From Cupriavidus sp. 2SB (GTDB lineage Bacteria; Pseudomonadota; Gammaproteobacteria; Burkholderiales; Burkholderiaceae), in contig NZ_SCMX01000024.1 of the NCBI RefSeq assembly GCF_005503625.1, positions 1 through 64,000 of the forward strand: a stretch of DNA of 64,000 nucleotides, in the 5' to 3' direction. Numbering within the stretch: position 1 is the stretch's first letter; each line of letters starts with the position of its first letter. Positions 32,272-42,010 of the stretch are shown one piece after another. The translations under genes were made by a program, and so were the position numbers. The notes under the pieces are model-generated. The model saw only the letters and a program-made list of their open reading frames with translations, ran no database searches and was not told the origin of the DNA.

Positions 32272-34746
32272 ATGACATCCCGCACGCGTACCCTCGACCG
32301 ATACGACCAAAAGCGCGACTTCTCAATCACGCCCGAGCCGTCCGGTCGCGCCAGGCGCACCCGAAGCGAGGCACGCGCCCTAACCTTCGTTATCCAGAAA
32401 CACTGGGCTCGACGCCTTCACTACGATTTCCGGCTAGAGCTTGACGGCGTATTGCTCAGTTGGGCAGTACCCAAGGGGCCCAGCTTCGACCCCGCGGAGA
32501 AGCGCATCGCGATCCATGTCGAGGACCACCCACTGGATTACGCGACGTTCGAGGGTGACATTCCTCGCGGCCAATATGGCGCCGGCTCGGTCATCGTCTG
32601 GGACCGCGGAACGTGGCAGCCAGTCGGCGATCCGCACCAAGGTCTCGTGGACGGCAAGCTCCTTTTCGACTTGCATGGCCGCAAGCTGGCTGGGCGGTGG
32701 GAACTGGTGCGCATCGCGAAGCCCGGCGACAAATCCGAGCAATGGATCCTGTTCAAGAAACGCGACGCCTGGGCGCGCCCCTTATCGGATTTCGACGTAC
32801 TGACCGCCATGCCCGATAGCGTGTCGGCGGAGCCAGATCTCGCCTCCCTCACGCTGTTAGCGAATGGCGACACGAGCAACAGCGTCCAGAACGCACCGCG
32901 TTCCGGGCTTCCTGCCCAGCTCGCGCCGCAGCTTGCAACGCTTTCGCCCACCGTACCGGTCGGGCCTGAATGGATCATCGAGACAAAGTTCGACGGCTAT
33001 CGTCTTTTGGCCCGCATACAGCATGGGGTAGTGAGACTTTTCACGCGAAACGGTCACGATTGGACCAGCAAGTTCCGGACGCTCGCGCGGGATCTGTCGA
33101 CGCTGCATATCGAGGAGGCGTGGCTGGACGGCGAAATAGTGGTGCTACGAAACGACCTGCCTGACTTCAACGCCCTCCAGAACGCGATCAACGCGAACCG
33201 CAACGACGAGATCGTCTATTTCCTGTTCGACATTCCATACTGGAACGGCCGCGACCTTCGGCAGCTGCGCCTAGACGCCCGACGGGCACACCTTGCGACG
33301 ATTCTTGCTGAGTGCCCCAGTAGGCTACGGTTCAGCGATGCTTTCGATGCGCCCGCGCCGCAAATGTTCAAGGCTGCCTGCGAACTGCAACTTGAGGGAC
33401 TAATGTTCAAGCGCGCCGACGCGCCATACGTATCTGCCCGCACACCCACCTGGCTCAAGGCTAAGTGCAAGCTCCGGCAGGAGTTCGTCGTGGGGGGCTA
33501 CTCCGAAAGGTCAGGCGGGGGCGACGAAGTGGGCAAGCTTTACCTGGGCGTGTACGACGGCAGGGAGCTTCGCTACGTCGGTGGAGTTGGTACTGGATGG
33601 GACGGCGCGACTGCAGCAGAGCTGCGTCGGAGTCTGGAAAAGTCTGTGGTACCGGACATGCCGTTCGACATTTACACGAAAGCCAAGCGCTGGGGCCGTG
33701 GCGGCGATGGCCCGGTCCACTGGGTAAAGCCAAAGATGGTGGTGGAGGTCGAATTCTCCGAGTGGACTCCCGAGGGTCACGTCCGTCACGCGTCCTTCAA
33801 GGGTGTTCGCAAGGACAAGCCACCGATGCAGATCCGCCGCGAGGCCATTCAGACCGCGGTGGCGCCGCAGGGTGTGACTTCGGTGAAGGTCACAAGTCCC
33901 GGCCGTGTCATTGACGAAAGCAGCGGGATCACGAAGCTCGAGCTGGTGCGCTACTACGAGAGCATTTCGGAAAGAATGCTGCCGCACTTGAAGGACCGCC
34001 CACTTTCACTGGTGCGCGCGCCTGAAGGCATCGGAAAACCACAGTTTTTCCAGAAGCACGCAGAGACCGCTATTCCCGGACTGACGGAGCTGCCGGCGTC
34101 CTTGTGGCCCGGCCACGGCTCGCTGCTCGCTGCGAACTCCCCGGAAGCGATTGTCGCAGCCGCGCAGATGAACGTGATCGAATTCCACACCTGGAACTCC
34201 GTTGCACGTCGCATCGATACCCCTGACCGCTTCATTCTCGACCTAGACCCGGGCGAAGGGGTCTCCTGGCTCACGATGCAGGAAGCCGCGCTGCTCGTTA
34301 AGACGCTGCTCGACGAGCTGGGCCTGCGTTCCTGGCTGAAGACCAGCGGTGGCAAAGGCCTGCATGTGGTCGTCCCTTTGACGGGGCGGCAGAACTACGA
34401 AACGGTGAAGGATTTCTCTCGCGCCATCGTGCTGCACATCGCGTCTGTTCTACCGGAGCGCTTTAGCTCGAAATCGGGGCCGGCCAACCGCAAGGGCAAG
34501 ATCTTCGTCGACTACTTGCGGAATGGCCATGCTCAGACGACGGCCGCTGCGTTCTCCGCACGGGCTAGGCCCGGCATGGGCGTATCGATACCTATACCGT
34601 GGGAAGGGCTGCAAGACATCAAAAGCGGAGCCAACTGGAATATTCGCAACGCCCGTGAGTATCTGAGCTTCGAGCGCGAGGACCCTTGGCGAGACTTTTG
34701 GTCGACAAGACAATCGGTGGCGAGAGGTATCAAGCTGTTGCGCTGA
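32272..34746 (+). CDS. ligD: Multidomain DNA ligase D
   Basis: This LigD of 824 residues has all three domains in the order phosphoesterase, ligase, polymerase. The phosphoesterase has HWARRLHYDFRLELDGVL and HVEDHPLDYATFEG. The ligase has the adenylation lysine K239 in ETKFDGYR and LEGLMFKRADAPY. The primase-like polymerase has the acidic motif LDLDPGEGVSW and TSGGKGLHVVVPL. It processes, fills and seals broken DNA ends bound by Ku. Confidence 0.97.
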   Translation: MTSRTRTLDRYDQKRDFSITPEPSGRARRTRSEARALTFVIQKHWARRLHYDFRLELDGVLLSWAVPKGPSFDPAEKRIAIHVEDHPLDYATFEGDIPRGQYGAGSVIVWDRGTWQPVGDPHQGLVDGKLLFDLHGRKLAGRWELVRIAKPGDKSEQWILFKKRDAWARPLSDFDVLTAMPDSVSAEPDLASLTLLANGDTSNSVQNAPRSGLPAQLAPQLATLSPTVPVGPEWIIETKFDGYRLLARIQHGVVRLFTRNGHDWTSKFRTLARDLSTLHIEEAWLDGEIVVLRNDLPDFNALQNAINANRNDEIVYFLFDIPYWNGRDLRQLRLDARRAHLATILAECPSRLRFSDAFDAPAPQMFKAACELQLEGLMFKRADAPYVSARTPTWLKAKCKLRQEFVVGGYSERSGGGDEVGKLYLGVYDGRELRYVGGVGTGWDGATAAELRRSLEKSVVPDMPFDIYTKAKRWGRGGDGPVHWVKPKMVVEVEFSEWTPEGHVRHASFKGVRKDKPPMQIRREAIQTAVAPQGVTSVKVTSPGRVIDESSGITKLELVRYYESISERMLPHLKDRPLSLVRAPEGIGKPQFFQKHAETAIPGLTELPASLWPGHGSLLAANSPEAIVAAAQMNVIEFHTWNSVARRIDTPDRFILDLDPGEGVSWLTMQEAALLVKTLLDELGLRSWLKTSGGKGLHVVVPLTGRQNYETVKDFSRAIVLHIASVLPERFSSKSGPANRKGKIFVDYLRNGHAQTTAAAFSARARPGMGVSIPIPWEGLQDIKSGANWNIRNAREYLSFEREDPWRDFWSTRQSVARGIKLLR

Positions 34747-34800
34747 GGGCGCGTCGCATTCTGAGGCGGCTTCCCCTCGGCGGTCCTTTCTGCTGGCAGC

Positions 34801-35016
34801 CTACTTCTGCCGTGCCGCCGAGACTCTGCGGCGCATCGCGGTCTGAAACGAGACCGGTACACCGGGGTAGATGGTGACAGCCCAATCCCACGCCGCACTT
34901 GCCTCGGTGAAGCGCTGACTTCTGCCAGCAGTGCCGTCCGCGAACAGCGGCGTGGCGTGCCAGTTCTCTCTAATTGGAAGCACGGACACACGGCGAACTT
35001 GCTTGACATGATCCAT
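34801..35016 (-). CDS. Small unknown protein
   Basis: This protein of 71 residues (MDHVKQVRRVSVLPIRENWH) starts at 35016 with GGAG upstream on the minus strand. It contains Trp-rich strands (AAWDWAVTIYPGVPV). No family is recognised. It is convergent with ligD. Confidence 0.5.
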   Translation of the reverse strand: MDHVKQVRRVSVLPIRENWHATPLFADGTAGRSQRFTEASAAWDWAVTIYPGVPVSFQTAMRRRVSAARQK

Positions 35017-35071
35017 TGTTAATGCTCCACCCGTTGCTGGTGATTGCCACGACGAAGAAGACGCCGGGTGT

Positions 35072-35776
35072 TTAATCGTCGACAGCAATGGAATCAAAAG
35101 CAAACTGGACGCGATACCGGACCAGCTCAAGATTTTTCACGGCCTCCGCCGCGTAGCGAACCGGCTCCGGAAAGTCGCCGGCGATGAGCATCCCGCGAGG
35201 CGGCTTCTTGTCTTGGCGAGCGTACCAGCCAAGGTAGCGGGCGATCTGCCCCACCGCGGCGTCTTTGGCATCCCCCACCTTTAATTCGATGACGACGCGG
35301 CGGCCGTTTGCATCTTCCGCAAGGATGTCCACGCGGCCGACATCGATCACAACTTGCCGCTCCACGAATCGCAATCCCTTCTCGAGCGTGCCAAGATTGC
35401 GAATCAAATGTTCTTCCACATCCCGCTCGAAGCTTATAGAAGCCTCGATGCGCTGTTCGATCGCATCGACGGTTTCGACTTCCTGTTCGATCAACGGGTC
35501 TTCACCAACCGGTGCCCACACGTTGGGACCGTGCTTGCTCTCGTCGTAGATAAAGAAGCGCCCATCGTCGGCGCGATAGAGAAACTTCTCTGCCGACTTG
35601 TGATGCAGATATGCCCTCGGCTGATTCACGGCGCAGCCATAGAGATGCGCGGTTAGCGTGCCGGGTGTCCATTTGTCCGGGTATGCAGCGTTGATATGGT
35701 CGCGAATCTCGCGCGACGTGACACCGGTGGGCGAGGATTCAACGAAGTGGCGGACAGCACCTGCCATGGTGGTCAT
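35072..35776 (-). CDS. NucS-like PD-(D/E)xK nuclease
   Basis: This protein of 234 residues has a winged-helix-like N-terminus (SSPTGVTSREIRDHINAAYP). Its C-terminal nuclease domain resembles EndoMS/NucS: a glutamate in DVEEHLIRNLGTLEKGLRFV, D in GRVDILAED, and E-x-K in RRVVIELKVGDAKDAAVGQI, followed by ARYLGWY. NucS-type enzymes cut mismatched or branched DNA. The neighbours are end-joining and SOS genes, so a DNA-repair role is plausible, but a defence nuclease cannot be excluded. A start at 35776 was preferred to the longer frame to 35818. Confidence 0.75.
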   Translation of the reverse strand: MTTMAGAVRHFVESSPTGVTSREIRDHINAAYPDKWTPGTLTAHLYGCAVNQPRAYLHHKSAEKFLYRADDGRFFIYDESKHGPNVWAPVGEDPLIEQEVETVDAIEQRIEASISFERDVEEHLIRNLGTLEKGLRFVERQVVIDVGRVDILAEDANGRRVVIELKVGDAKDAAVGQIARYLGWYARQDKKPPRGMLIAGDFPEPVRYAAEAVKNLELVRYRVQFAFDSIAVDD

Positions 35777-35939
35777 GGGAATTCCTGATTCGTTCGAAGT
35801 TGTCAGAAGGGTGATCAAAATCTAAGAGCCGCACGGCACCTAATGGTGTCATCGGCTCGAGCCGCGAATTGTTAAGGCGGCCGCACTCGGGCTTACCGAG
35901 ACGTGTCCAGTCAGTCTCTTCTATCAAAAGAGGTGGAAA

Positions 35940-35959
35940 TACTGTATGGATATACAGTA
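35940..35959 (+). promoter_or_regulatory. LexA (SOS) box of the imuA-imuB-dnaE2 operon
   Basis: TACTGTATGGATATACAGTA differs from the classic TACTGTATATATATACAGTA at only the two central positions and is 24 bases before the imuA start. It predicts repression by LexA and induction by DNA damage. Confidence 0.93.
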
Positions 35960-35982
35960 CACTTATCCGGACGGAGACCATC

Positions 35983-36687
35983 ATGCTAACCGTCGAACCC
36001 GAAGCAATCCACCCTGCACTTTGGCGAGCCGCTCAGTTGGCTCGCAGTTCCGTACGCACAGTGCCTGCCGGCGACAAATCCCTGTCGTTGGAACTGCCCG
36101 GTGGCGGCTGGCCGATCGGAACGCTGGTCGAAATGCTGGTCCAGCAGCCGGGCATCGGAGAACTGAGTCTGCTGCGCCCTGCTCTGCTGGCTAGCGTCAC
36201 GCGGCCGATCGCGCTCGTGATGCCGCCTCATACTCCGCAAGCACACGCGCTCGCGAACTGGGGCATCGCGCCAGAGCGTCTGATGTGGATTCGCGCGCAG
36301 CGCACTGCCGATGTGTTGTGGGCGACTGAGCAGCTGCTTCGCGCCGGAACCTGTAGCGCCGTTCTTCTCTGGCAGCAGCACGTCCGCAACGACGCGCTGC
36401 GCCGACTCAACCTCGCAGCGCAGTCCGGTGAAACGTTCTTCTGCATGGTGCGGCCGCTAGCCTGCGCCCGCGATGCTTCACCTGCCCCACTACGTGTCGC
36501 CGTTGCTCCCGCTGCCGGTGGCGTCGAGCTCACCTTCATCAAACGCCGCGGCCCGCAACGAGACGAGCCGCTTTTCGTCCCCCTGACACCGTCGCCGATC
36601 CTGCTTCATCGCCATGCCGTACCTGTGGATCTGCCTGCGCCTGCCCCGCTTGTCCCTCGAAGTGTTCCGGCCGAGCTGGTCCACTGA
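35983..36687 (+). CDS. imuA: SOS mutagenesis protein ImuA
   Basis: This RecA-like protein of 234 residues is the first gene of the mutasome cassette. It shows IHPALWRAAQLARSS, then LSLELPGGGWPIGTLVEMLV and PIALVMPPHTPQAHALANWG, typical of ImuA. It partners ImuB and DnaE2 in translesion synthesis. The start at 35983 lies right after the LexA box with GGAGA upstream. Its end overlaps imuB by 74 bases. Confidence 0.9.
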   Translation: MLTVEPEAIHPALWRAAQLARSSVRTVPAGDKSLSLELPGGGWPIGTLVEMLVQQPGIGELSLLRPALLASVTRPIALVMPPHTPQAHALANWGIAPERLMWIRAQRTADVLWATEQLLRAGTCSAVLLWQQHVRNDALRRLNLAAQSGETFFCMVRPLACARDASPAPLRVAVAPAAGGVELTFIKRRGPQRDEPLFVPLTPSPILLHRHAVPVDLPAPAPLVPRSVPAELVH

Positions 36688-38077
36688 GCTGGCCGTCGCG
36701 GTCATGGAAAAAGAGCGCGTCTACGCTGCCACTTCCCTCGCTGCTTCCGCTGGCGTGCGGATGAACATGCGGCGCGGTGGCGTGCAAACGGTTGCGCCCC
36801 ACACCCTGATGCTTGATCGGGCACCAGAAAAAGAAGCGGAGGCGCTTCGGCGTGTTGCGATCGCCTTGCTGCAGTTCTCCCCGAACTTGATTGAGGCGGA
36901 GGAGGAATCGGTTCTGGTCGAGGTATCGACGAGTCTGCGCCTGTTCGGCGGTGTTCGGCGACTGCGATCGCGTATTCGCGATACCGCGCACACCATGGGA
37001 TTCTCGGCGGACATCGGCTGCGCACCGACGGCACAAGCCGCCTGGCTGCATGCGCGGGCGGGCGGCGGCACATCGCTGAAGATTGATCGCTTCGCGCGGA
37101 GGATGGACAAGCTGCCTGTCGGATTGCTTCCTCCGGCCCGCCCCATCGCAGAATGGCTCGACGGGCTCGGCTGTCGCACGCTCGCGCAGCTGCGGCGGCT
37201 GCCCCGAGCTGGCCTGCAGCGCCGATGCGGCAAAGCTCTCAACGAAACGCTCGACCGCGCCCTCGGCGAAGCCGCCGAGGTGTTCGACTGGCTGGAAGCG
37301 CCACCGACCTTCACCGCACGGGTGGAATTACCCGACCGGATCGAGCACGCAGACACCATCCTCGCCTATGGTCAAAGTCTGATTGCCCAACTGATCGGGT
37401 GGCTGGTGTCACAGCACCTTGCGGTCACCCGTCTGCAGTTCGAGCTCGAGCACGAGCGAGGACGAGAGGCGATCGCGCCGACGGTCATGGATGTTTCGCT
37501 CGCAGAACCGAGCTGGAGCGATGGGCACCTCGTCCGTCTGTTGCGCGAGCGACTAGGTCGGCTGGAGCTCGTTGCACCGACGATCGCTGTCCGACTCACG
37601 GTGACGGATGTGCAGCCACTGGCTCCCCCCAGCGAATCGCTTTTTCCCGAGCCCGGCGGCAATCCCGAGGATCATGCCCGCGTCATGGAACTGCTGACGG
37701 CGCGCCTGGGCGCAGACAATATCCTTCGCCCGGAGCCGGTACCGGATTATCGGCCAGAGGTCGCCAACAGCTGGGTGCCGGCAGTTGGCAAGCCCCCGCG
37801 GCCAACGGCGTTGCCGCCCCTGCCCCGCCCTACGTGGCTGCTGGACAAGCCCATCGCTCTGCTCATGCGTGACCACCGACCGTTCTACGGCTCGCCGCTG
37901 CGCATCGTGTCGCCGCCCGAGCGCATCGAGGCAGGCTGGTGGGACGGGCAATTGCAGACCCGCGATTACTACGTTGCGGAAGGCCGCGACCATAGCTTCT
38001 ACTGGATCTATCAGGAGCGCATGGGCAGCCGCGAGGGCGACGAGTCGCGATGGTATCTGCACGGCCTCTTTGGATGA
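36614..38077 (+). CDS. imuB: Y-family polymerase-like protein ImuB
   Basis: This protein of 487 residues begins MPYLWICLRLPRLSLEVFRP and has the Y-family fold with helix-hairpin-helix LDGLGCRTLAQLRRLPRAGL. ImuB proteins lack polymerase acidic residues and act as the clamp-binding bridge between DnaE2 and ImuA; the segment where those residues would be (ELAVAVMEKERVYAATSLAA) fits this. The start overlaps the imuA end by 74 bases, and dnaE2 starts 3 bases after its stop. Confidence 0.92.
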   Translation: MPYLWICLRLPRLSLEVFRPSWSTELAVAVMEKERVYAATSLAASAGVRMNMRRGGVQTVAPHTLMLDRAPEKEAEALRRVAIALLQFSPNLIEAEEESVLVEVSTSLRLFGGVRRLRSRIRDTAHTMGFSADIGCAPTAQAAWLHARAGGGTSLKIDRFARRMDKLPVGLLPPARPIAEWLDGLGCRTLAQLRRLPRAGLQRRCGKALNETLDRALGEAAEVFDWLEAPPTFTARVELPDRIEHADTILAYGQSLIAQLIGWLVSQHLAVTRLQFELEHERGREAIAPTVMDVSLAEPSWSDGHLVRLLRERLGRLELVAPTIAVRLTVTDVQPLAPPSESLFPEPGGNPEDHARVMELLTARLGADNILRPEPVPDYRPEVANSWVPAVGKPPRPTALPPLPRPTWLLDKPIALLMRDHRPFYGSPLRIVSPPERIEAGWWDGQLQTRDYYVAEGRDHSFYWIYQERMGSREGDESRWYLHGLFG

Positions 38078-38080
38078 GCC

Positions 38081-41000
38081 ATGTCGAGCCCACTCGCCGG
38101 CGGCGTACTGCCCGAATATGCCGAGCTTCATTGCCTCTCGAACTTTACGTTCCTGGAGGGCGCGTCCCGCGCCGAAGAACTCGTGGAGCGCGCGGCCGCA
38201 CTCGGCTATAGCGCGATCGCCATCACAGATGAGTGCTCCCTCGCGGGTATTGTCCGCGCGCACACGGAAGCGAAGGCCCACGGACTGAAACTCGTCGTCG
38301 GCGCCTCCTTCCGTCTGGTCAACGCGGATGGCTCCCCTGCCCTTTCCATCGTCATACTGGCCCGCAACCGTGAGGGCTATGGCAACCTCTGCGAGCTCAT
38401 CACGCTTGCCAGAATGCGCGCGTCGAAAGGCGCGTACTGGCTGACGCCTCGCGATCTGGAAGCCCCTGACGAGCCATACGCCCATCTTCGTGGGATGCCC
38501 GACTGCCTCGTGCTGTTTGTGCCCGAGTACGCCGCCCCAGCCGAAATGATCGCCGCGCAGGCGGCGTGGGTGTCCCGCACGTTCTCCGGGCGCGCGTGGA
38601 TGGCATTGACGCTGCACTATCGGCCCTACGACGATCTGCATCGCGCAGCCGTCGAGCAGGCAGCGGCGGCGAACCATCTGCGCCTCGTCGCCGCTGGCCA
38701 TGTGGCCATGCACGTCCGGTCACGCAAGCCTCTGCAGGACGTCATGACTGCAATCCGGCTTGGCAAGCCGGTACCGGCATGCGGCTATGAGCTCTCGCCG
38801 AACGCTGAACGACATCTGCGATCGCGTCTTCGTTTGGCCAACATTTACCCGCACCGGCTCCTGACCGAGTCGCTCCATATTGCGAATCTCTGCCAGTTCT
38901 CCCTGGACGAGCTGCGCTACGAATACCCGGAGGAAGTCGTGCCGGACGGAGTATCGCCGGCGGACTATCTACGCAGTGAAACCTACATCGGCGCGCACCG
39001 GCGCTTCCCAAAAGGCATCCCGCACAATGTGCAGGCGCAGATCGAGCATGAGCTCGCGCTCGTGCGCGACATGGACTACGAGCGGTATTTCCTGACCGTG
39101 TACGACCTGGTACGCTTCGCCCGCTCCAACGGGATTCTGTGTCAGGGCCGCGGCTCGGCCGCAAACTCGGCGGTGTGCTATTGCCTGGGCATCACCGAAG
39201 TGGATCCGGCGCGGGGCAATCTGCTGTTCGAGCGGTTCATCTCGAAAGAGCGTGGCGAGCCGCCCGACATCGACGTGGACTTTGAACACCAGCGACGCGA
39301 AGAGGTCATCCAGTATCTCTACTCGAAGTACGGCCGCGACCGGGCCGCGTTGGCCGCCGCGGTATCGACATACCGGCCACGTGGTGCGCTGCGCGAGTCA
39401 GGCAAGGCGCTCGGCGTCGATCCCGCGATCGTGGACATGGTGGCCAAGGCGCATCACTGGTTCGATAGCAAGGCGGATCTGCTGAAACGGTTTGAAGAGA
39501 GCGGCGTCGACACAGAGAGCGAACTCACACAGCGCTGGGCAAGCATGGCCACGCAGCTGCTCGGCTTCCCGCGCCACTTGTCGCAGCACAGCGGCGGATT
39601 CGTCATTGCCCGGGGCAAGCTGTCACGGCTCGTCCCCATCGAGAATGCCGCGATGCCAGACCGCAGCGTCATCCAGTGGGACAAGGACGACCTGGATGCC
39701 GTGGGACTACTGAAGGTCGACGTGCTTGCCCTCGGCATGCTCTCTGCGATCCATCGGGCCCTCGACCTTGTGTCCGAGCAACGCGGCGAGGTGTTCGAGT
39801 TGCAGGACATCCCGGCCGAAGATCCGGAGACCTACGAAATGCTGTGCCGCGCCGATAGCGTAGGCGTATTTCAGGTCGAATCCCGCGCGCAGATGTCGAT
39901 GCTTCCGCGCCTGCGCCCGCAAACCTTCTACGATCTCGTCATCGAGGTCGCGATCGTGCGCCCCGGCCCGGTACAGGGCGGCATGGTGCATCCCTACCTG
40001 CGGCGCCGGCAGGGCAAGGAACCGGTAAGCTATCCCAGTCCGGAAATGGAGGTGGCCCTGTCTCGGACGCTTGGCGTGCCGATCTTTCAGGAGCAGGTCA
40101 TGCAGGTAGCGATGCTCGCGGCCGGCTTCTCTGCCGGCGAAGCTGACCAGTTACGCCGTGCGATGGCCGCGTGGAAGCGCAAGGGCGGGCTGGAGCGATA
40201 CTACGATCGCATTGTCAGCGGGATGCTCGAGCGCGGCTACGAGCGGGAGTTCGCCGAATCGATCTTCCAGCAGATCCAGGGCTTCGGCGAGTATGGATTT
40301 CCCGAGAGCCATGCCGCGAGTTTCGCCCTTCTTGTCTATGCCAGTGCCTGGCTCAAATGCCACGAGCCTGCCGCGTTCCTCTGCGCCTTGCTCAACAGCC
40401 AGCCGATGGGGTTTTACAGCCCGTCGCAGCTGGTGCAGGATGCCAAGCGCCATGGCGTCACCGTGCTGCCGGCAGACGTCGCTGTAAGTGGCTGGGATTC
40501 TTCGCTGGAGTCAAACGAAACAGGACCTCGCGTGCGCCTCGGGCTGTCGTTGGTGCGCGGCATGCGGGAAGAATCCGCGCGTCGCATCGAGACATGCCGC
40601 GCGGTGCGCAACTTCGACAGCGTCACCGATCTGGCGCGTCGAGCCGAGCTGGACCGCCACGACATGCAGGTACTCGCCGCCAGCGACGCACTGCGCACCC
40701 TCTCTGGGAATCGGCGTCAGGCATTGTGGGAAGCGTCGGCAGCCGTACCAGACAAAGATCTGCTCAAGGTCGCCGACTTGGCGGAGGAATCTCCCGCTTT
40801 GGTACCGCCGACCGAAGGCGAGACCATTCTCGGCGACTACCGATCTATGGGACTCACGCTGCAACGGCATCCCCTCGCGCTACTGCGCCGCCAGCTGGCC
40901 AGTAGACGGTTCGAGACCGCTGCGACGCTTGCTAGCTACGCCGATCGGCAACTCGCACGCGGCGCCGGCATTGTGACGGTTCGGCAACGGCCCGGTACCG

Positions 41001-41230
41001 CCAAAGGCGTGTTGTTCCTGACAATCGAAGACGAGACCGGCAACGTGAACGTCATCGTGTGGCCGTCAGTCCTCGAAAAGTTTAGGAAGCAGATTCTCAA
41101 CGCCTCTCTGCTGGGCGTCTACGGCCAATGGCAAGCCGATGGGGATGTCCGGCATCTGGTGGCGCAATACGCCGTCGACCTTTCTCCCATGCTCGGTGCG
41201 CTGGATACCCGCAGCCGCAATTTCTGCTGA
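38081..41230 (+). CDS. dnaE2: Error-prone DNA polymerase III alpha subunit DnaE2
   Basis: This C-family polymerase of 1049 residues starts with a PHP domain (AELHCLSNFTFLEGASRAEE). The catalytic palm motif PPDIDVDFEHQRR supplies two aspartates, preceded by GRGSAANSAVCYCLGITEVD. The fingers and helix-hairpin-helix region follow, then an OB fold near GVLFLTIEDETGNVNVIVWP. The length is that of DnaE2, the translesion polymerase, rather than replicative DnaE. It is the last gene of the SOS operon. Plasmid carriage would give hosts inducible mutagenesis. Confidence 0.96.
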   Translation: MSSPLAGGVLPEYAELHCLSNFTFLEGASRAEELVERAAALGYSAIAITDECSLAGIVRAHTEAKAHGLKLVVGASFRLVNADGSPALSIVILARNREGYGNLCELITLARMRASKGAYWLTPRDLEAPDEPYAHLRGMPDCLVLFVPEYAAPAEMIAAQAAWVSRTFSGRAWMALTLHYRPYDDLHRAAVEQAAAANHLRLVAAGHVAMHVRSRKPLQDVMTAIRLGKPVPACGYELSPNAERHLRSRLRLANIYPHRLLTESLHIANLCQFSLDELRYEYPEEVVPDGVSPADYLRSETYIGAHRRFPKGIPHNVQAQIEHELALVRDMDYERYFLTVYDLVRFARSNGILCQGRGSAANSAVCYCLGITEVDPARGNLLFERFISKERGEPPDIDVDFEHQRREEVIQYLYSKYGRDRAALAAAVSTYRPRGALRESGKALGVDPAIVDMVAKAHHWFDSKADLLKRFEESGVDTESELTQRWASMATQLLGFPRHLSQHSGGFVIARGKLSRLVPIENAAMPDRSVIQWDKDDLDAVGLLKVDVLALGMLSAIHRALDLVSEQRGEVFELQDIPAEDPETYEMLCRADSVGVFQVESRAQMSMLPRLRPQTFYDLVIEVAIVRPGPVQGGMVHPYLRRRQGKEPVSYPSPEMEVALSRTLGVPIFQEQVMQVAMLAAGFSAGEADQLRRAMAAWKRKGGLERYYDRIVSGMLERGYEREFAESIFQQIQGFGEYGFPESHAASFALLVYASAWLKCHEPAAFLCALLNSQPMGFYSPSQLVQDAKRHGVTVLPADVAVSGWDSSLESNETGPRVRLGLSLVRGMREESARRIETCRAVRNFDSVTDLARRAELDRHDMQVLAASDALRTLSGNRRQALWEASAAVPDKDLLKVADLAEESPALVPPTEGETILGDYRSMGLTLQRHPLALLRRQLASRRFETAATLASYADRQLARGAGIVTVRQRPGTAKGVLFLTIEDETGNVNVIVWPSVLEKFRKQILNASLLGVYGQWQADGDVRHLVAQYAVDLSPMLGALDTRSRNFC

Positions 41231-41285
41231 AGCGGCGAATCAATACCCATGCGCCTTGATAGGATGGCGCACAACGGAGACCCAC

Positions 41286-41972
41286 ATGTGTGTGAACTAC
41301 GCCCCCGTCCAAAGGCAGATCCTTCGCGATATCTTCGGGGTCGAGCCGCCGCCGGGCGAGTGGCGATCCGAAGCCTGGCCTGACTATCCAGCACCCATCA
41401 TCCGCCGGGCCAATGACTCGGATGCGTGGGAGAGCGTGCTGGCGTCCTTCAGCATGGTGCCAAAGAAGGCGATCCCATCAGGCACTCGCTATTTCCCGAC
41501 CGCCAATGCGAGAGTGGAGACGATCGGCCAGCTACGCTCGTTCGCGTCGCACTGGCGTGCGTGTCAATTCGCCCTCATTCCAGCAACTGCGTTCTTCGAG
41601 CCCAACTGGGAGACTGGCAAAGCGGTTCGGTGGAAGATTAGTGTTCCTGGCGGTGAACCATTCGCTATTGCCGGGCTCTGGCGCAAGTGGCCCGATGGCG
41701 CGGTGTCGTTCACGATGCCAACGCTCAATGCCGATAGCCACCCGTTGCTTCGCCGATTCCATAAGCCAGGAAGCGAGAAGCGCGCCGTGGTTGTATTGCC
41801 TAAAGGCGATTGGGATGAATGGCTGCATTGCAGAGACCCAGAGGTAGCTAGGACGCTCCTGCGACTCATGCCCTCCGACCTGCTAGTTGCACAGCCCGCC
41901 CCAATTCCACCCAAATCAGCTATCGCGCCACCATCTGGTCGCGAAACAGACAATTCGAAAACCGGCACATGA
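41286..41972 (+). CDS. yedK: SRAP / YedK-type abasic-site protein
   Basis: This protein of 228 residues has the SRAP domain: catalytic C2 directly after the initiator (MCVNYAPVQ), the segment RYFPTANARVETIG, the glutamate in ATAFFEPNWE and the histidine in DSHPLLRRFHKPGSEKR. SRAP proteins form a thiazolidine crosslink with abasic sites in single-stranded DNA and protect them. It lies 55 bases after dnaE2, so it may be co-induced by SOS. A fragment of a second copy lies downstream. Confidence 0.94.
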   Translation: MCVNYAPVQRQILRDIFGVEPPPGEWRSEAWPDYPAPIIRRANDSDAWESVLASFSMVPKKAIPSGTRYFPTANARVETIGQLRSFASHWRACQFALIPATAFFEPNWETGKAVRWKISVPGGEPFAIAGLWRKWPDGAVSFTMPTLNADSHPLLRRFHKPGSEKRAVVVLPKGDWDEWLHCRDPEVARTLLRLMPSDLLVAQPAPIPPKSAIAPPSGRETDNSKTGT

Positions 41973-42010
41973 ACGAAGACAAAGGGAACGGGTGATTCGT
42001 CGCGCCTTAC

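Noticed and set aside
37553-38713. A 386-codon minus-strand frame across imuB and dnaE2
   Set aside because: It covers the conserved end of imuB and the PHP start of dnaE2 and has no motif of its own.
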